This document shows positions 61,080 to 64,000 of a stretch of 64,000 nt of DNA, one piece after another; the stretch's first letter is position 1, and the number at the start of each line of letters is the position of its first letter. A model generated the notes under the pieces. The model saw only the letters and a program-made list of their open reading frames with translations, was not told the DNA's origin and did no database searches. Both the position numbers and the translations under genes were made by a program. Source of the stretch: Alcanivorax sp. DP30 (GTDB lineage Bacteria; Pseudomonadota; Gammaproteobacteria; Pseudomonadales; Alcanivoracaceae); contig NZ_WTUY01000023.1 in assembly GCF_009882945.1 (NCBI RefSeq), forward strand, positions 30,870-94,869, in the 5' to 3' direction.

Positions 61080-62385
61080 CGCTGCTCGCCAGGGTGGCGG
61101 CTTCGGCAAACAGGGTCATCTGCGCTTTAAGTCGGTTGGCGGCGATCAGGAATTCCGCACGCTCGTTGTCGTTGATGCCTCGCGCCTTCGGGAGTGGCAC
61201 GGTTTGAGGGTTGCGGTGTACACCGTTGATGCGGAATTCATAGTGCAGGTGCGGGCCGGTGGCGAGACCGGACGAGCCCACATAGCCGATGGTCTGACTC
61301 TGTTTGACCCGCTTGCCGACCCGGATGCCCTTGGCAAAACTGCGCATGTGGGCGTACAGGGTAGTGTAGATCTGGCCGTGCTTGAGAATAATCACGTTAC
61401 CGTAACCGCCCTTGACCCCGGCAAAGATCACCTTGCCATCGCCGGCGGCGCGAATCGGGGTGCCGGATGGGGCGGCGTAGTCGGTGCCCTTGTGGGCGCG
61501 AATCCGGTTGAGTACGGGATGCTTGCGGCTCAAATTGAAGCGTGAACTGATGCGGGCAAAGGCCACCGGGGTCCGGATGAAGGCTTTGCGCATGGAGTCC
61601 CCCTTGATATCCAGGTACTCCACGTCGCCGGACAGGGTTTCATAGCGGAAGGCAGAGAGGTGGCGATCCTGGTTCCAGAACTCGGCCATCAGGATGTCGC
61701 CTTCACCGACCTTCTCCCCATCCAGGTACAGTTCTTCGTAAAGTACCCGGAACTTGTCGCCTTTGCGGATATCCAGAACGAAATCGATATCCCAGGCGAA
61801 CAGCTCGGCCAGCTGCATGGTAAGGCGGTCACTGATACCGGCAGCGGCACCGGCCAAGAACAGGGAGTCGGTAATTTCGGCCTGGGCGAAGCGGGTCTGC
61901 TTCTGGTATTCGCGCTGGCTGAGGCGGGCGGTCCAGCCTGCGCCGGTGAGTTTGGCGGTCAGGGTTTCCACTTTTGAAGGGTTGTAGCGTACCCCGCGCA
62001 GCGCGTCGTCATCATTGACCAGGACTTCCAGTTGCTCGCCGGGGCGCAGCTTCGTCAGCCGCTCAAGCTTCTCGTCACTGTTGATCAGGGCGTAAACCTG
62101 GCCGGCACCCACGCCCAGTGGCTGCAGCAGTGAGGAGAGGCTGTCGCCCGCCTTGACGGTCAGCGTCTGCCATTGCGGGCCCTGGGGTGGGGCGGGCTGT
62201 TCCACGGGCTTGGCCGCCGGGCGGGCGGGGAGTTCAATTGCCTTGGTGGCTCGCTGGGGCGCCGGTGCAGGCTCGGGCTGAAGGGCAATAATGATGACGC
62301 CGCCGAGAAGCACCATGGCCAGCAGTAAATGGGTGCGGGGAAACTGGCGCACCAGTCTGCCGACAGCAGAAAAGAATTGTTTCAT
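61069..62385 (-). CDS. M23-family murein DD-endopeptidase, MepM-like
   Basis: 438 residues from ATG 62385. A membrane anchor (about 20-36) is followed by a Pro/Ala-rich linker, a LysM-like/OapA segment (TLTVKAGDSLSSLLQPLGVGAG) and the zinc peptidase domain (H in HKGTDYAAPSGTPI, and HLHYEFRINGVHRNP). It cuts peptidoglycan cross-links in the periplasm. Together with AnmK it forms a wall turnover and recycling pair. Confidence 0.93.
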   Translation of the reverse strand: MKQFFSAVGRLVRQFPRTHLLLAMVLLGGVIIIALQPEPAPAPQRATKAIELPARPAAKPVEQPAPPQGPQWQTLTVKAGDSLSSLLQPLGVGAGQVYALINSDEKLERLTKLRPGEQLEVLVNDDDALRGVRYNPSKVETLTAKLTGAGWTARLSQREYQKQTRFAQAEITDSLFLAGAAAGISDRLTMQLAELFAWDIDFVLDIRKGDKFRVLYEELYLDGEKVGEGDILMAEFWNQDRHLSAFRYETLSGDVEYLDIKGDSMRKAFIRTPVAFARISSRFNLSRKHPVLNRIRAHKGTDYAAPSGTPIRAAGDGKVIFAGVKGGYGNVIILKHGQIYTTLYAHMRSFAKGIRVGKRVKQSQTIGYVGSSGLATGPHLHYEFRINGVHRNPQTVPLPKARGINDNERAEFLIAANRLKAQMTLFAEAATLASSDVF

Positions 62386-62558
62386 GGAAATCGCGGGATC
62401 TGGTTGGGTGAAAAGCGTGTCAGGATACAAAGACACAACGAAAAACAGACCTGCAAAGATACCTGCCTTCTCTGGCTGCGTTCAAGTGCTACAATACCGC
62501 GCTTTCGCGGAACCTGCTGGGTTCCAGCCCAGATAGTTGCAGATCAGCAGAGGTAGGC

Positions 62559-63758
62559 ATGGCCACGGTGGACGAACAACTGGCACTCATTTCCCGGGGT
62601 GCAGATGAGATCATCCAGGAAGATGAGTTACGGGAGAAGCTGGCTTCGGGGCGGCCTTTGCGTGTGAAGGCTGGCTTTGATCCCACTGCGCCGGACTTGC
62701 ACCTTGGGCATACCGTGCTTATTAACAAGCTGCGCCAGTTTCAGGAGTTGGGCCATCAGGTGATCTTCCTGATCGGCGATTTCACCGGCATGATCGGTGA
62801 TCCCACGGGCAAGAGCGCTACCCGTCCTCCGCTCAGCCGCGAGGATGTTTTGCGCAATGCGGAAACCTACAAGGAGCAGGTTTTCAAAATTCTGGATCCT
62901 GCCAAAACCCAGGTGGCATTCAACTCCAGCTGGATGAACGAGATCGGTGCTGCCGGCATGATCAAGCTGGCGGGGCAGTATACGGTGGCGCGCATGCTGG
63001 AGCGGGATGACTTCGACAAGCGCTACAAGGGCAATCAGCCCATTGCCATTCATGAGTTTCTCTATCCTCTTGTGCAGGGGTATGACTCTGTCGCCCTGGA
63101 GGCGGATGTGGAACTGGGTGGTACGGATCAGAAATTCAATCTGCTGATGGGCCGTACCCTGCAGAAGTCCCATGGGCAGGCCCCGCAGATCTGCCTGACC
63201 ATGCCAATTCTGGAAGGGCTGGACGGGGTGCAGAAGATGTCCAAGTCCCTGGGTAACTATGTGGGCGTCAATGATGCCCCGGGGGAAATGTATCGCAAGT
63301 TGCTGTCGTTACCGGATGCCCTGATCTGGCGTTACTATGAATTGCTTAGCGCCTGCTCCAATGAGGCACTGGAGGCAATCAAGGCTGAGGCGGAGAAATT
63401 GGGTACCCCTCAGGAAGCCAAGAAGGCGTTCGCGCTGGAGATGGTGATCCGTTTCCATGGCGCCGAAGCCGCAGAGGCTGCCCCCAAGTCTGCCGGGAAC
63501 CAGATTGCCCTTGGCCAGATTCCGGACAATGTGCCGGAAGTGGTGGTAGAGCTGGGTGATCAGGCGGATATTCATATTGTGCCACTGCTCCGTGAGGCGG
63601 GATTGGCCCAGAACGGCAAGGCGGCCAAGGATGTATTTGCCCGGGGTGCGGTATATCTGGATGGTGAGCAGCTCTCTGATGAGCGGACTTTCCGGGCCGG
63701 AGACAGTCATGTCATCCAGGCAGGCAAGAAGAAGATTGCCAGGGTAGTCATCAAATAA
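62559..63758 (+). CDS. tyrS: Tyrosyl-tRNA synthetase
   Basis: 399 residues. The HIGH motif is HLGHT within [21 protein letters not shown], and the KMSKS motif is in [15 protein letters not shown]-terminal S4-like RNA-binding domain completes the protein. The length and motifs suggest the TyrZ type found in Pseudomonas, which also sits before an rRNA operon there. No strong terminator is visible after it. Confidence 0.96.
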   Translation: MATVDEQLALISRGADEIIQEDELREKLASGRPLRVKAGFDPTAPDLHLGHTVLINKLRQFQELGHQVIFLIGDFTGMIGDPTGKSATRPPLSREDVLRNAETYKEQVFKILDPAKTQVAFNSSWMNEIGAAGMIKLAGQYTVARMLERDDFDKRYKGNQPIAIHEFLYPLVQGYDSVALEADVELGGTDQKFNLLMGRTLQKSHGQAPQICLTMPILEGLDGVQKMSKSLGNYVGVNDAPGEMYRKLLSLPDALIWRYYELLSACSNEALEAIKAEAEKLGTPQEAKKAFALEMVIRFHGAEAAEAAPKSAGNQIALGQIPDNVPEVVVELGDQADIHIVPLLREAGLAQNGKAAKDVFARGAVYLDGEQLSDERTFRAGDSHVIQAGKKKIARVVIK

Positions 63759-63837
63759 CCAGAATGGTGCTGCAGGTGCTGTTTTGGACAGAAAGTGAAC
63801 GGTTGGCAGGTTTTTTGAGAAAAGTGCGAAAAAGGAG

Positions 63838-63865
63838 TTGACGGTTCTCCGGAAATCTCTAGAAT
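63838..63865 (+). promoter_or_regulatory. rRNA operon promoter
   Basis: TTGACG (63838-63843) and TAGAAT (63860-63865) are separated by 16 bp. An A/T-rich stretch upstream (TTTTTTGAGAAAAGTGCG) could act as an UP element, and the GC-rich discriminator GCGCACTC is typical for stringent rRNA promoters. The start would be near 63872. Confidence 0.8.
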
Positions 63866-63914
63866 GCGCACTCCTCGACGGGGCAACAACGCAAGACGGT
63901 GCTTCGGGTGAGAC

Positions 63915-63930
63915 GCTCTTTAACAATCAG
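63915..63930 (+). promoter_or_regulatory. rrn leader boxA antitermination site
   Basis: GCTCTTTAACAATCAG matches the boxA core (TGCTCTTTAACA) bound by NusB-NusE with NusA for rRNA antitermination. The rest of the leader follows and the 16S gene must begin just beyond the window. Confidence 0.88.
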
Positions 63931-64000
63931 GCAAGCAAACGTGTGGGACCTGTTCGGGACGGGATCTTTAAGAGATTTCAGTTCTGAACGAGTCAACAAA

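Overview
The window looks like a core-genome segment of a marine gammaproteobacterium close to Alcanivorax. This is an inference from protein similarity and gene order as remembered, with no database search. GC content is moderately high and gene order closely follows the Pseudomonas blocks grpE-dnaK-dnaJ-dapB-carAB-greA...rpsO-pnp, cbrAB-crcZ-pcnB-folK-panBCD and argC-erpA-anmK-tyrS-rrn. No prophage, insertion sequence, CRISPR array or large island is visible. Most long antisense ORFs are shadows of GC-rich genes.

Layout. 1-3.5 kb: end of grpE, then dnaK and dnaJ behind a sigma-32-type promoter. 3.6-4.8 kb: an unrecognised exported protein with a Crc/Hfq-like A-rich motif at its start codon. 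4.9-11.1 kb: dapB, a carA leader with an intrinsic terminator and a possible leader peptide, carA, carB and greA. 11.1-18.4 kb: yhbY (minus strand), rlmE, ftsH, folP, glmM, tpiA, secG, tRNA-Leu(GAG) and initiator tRNA-Met. 18.5-27.6 kb: rimP-nusA-infB-rbfA-truB-rpsO-pnp. 27.7-28.3 kb: a lipoprotein. 28.3-35.6 kb (minus strand): acs, and the run pcnB-folK-deoxynucleoside kinase-panB-panC-panD. 35.8-40.8 kb (minus strand): a CrcZ-like RNA, cbrB, cbrA and the small cbrX. 41-48 kb: gluQ, a DksA with a 250-residue histone-H1-like extension, an aminotransferase, sfsA, srkA, a Rieske protein and a PfkB-family kinase. 48-54.9 kb: PBP1b, a TPR lipoprotein, ybaK, hemL, thiE, thiD and hemJ. 55-63.8 kb: a ClC transporter, argC, a DUF6776-like protein, bactofilin, erpA, a PAP2 phosphatase, anmK, an M23 peptidase and tyrS. 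63.8-64 kb: the promoter and boxA leader of an rRNA operon whose 16S gene lies beyond the window.

Two stories stand out. First, intergenic gaps hold a family of small elements built from tandem 7-bp units, usually as two inverted arms around a GC-rich core. At least ten arrays occur. Arm sequences fall into several unrelated families, the architecture is the same, and the arrays start or end within a few bases of stop codons, in places overlapping them. Several cores share a motif close to TTTGTG followed by GCGCGGC.

Second, a complete catabolite-repression module is present: cbrX, cbrA, cbrB, a CrcZ-like decoy RNA with repeated AAnAAnAA motifs, and a plausible target at 3.6 kb. CbrB lacks the GAFTGA loop needed to contact sigma-54, so the mode of CrcZ activation here may differ from that in Pseudomonas.
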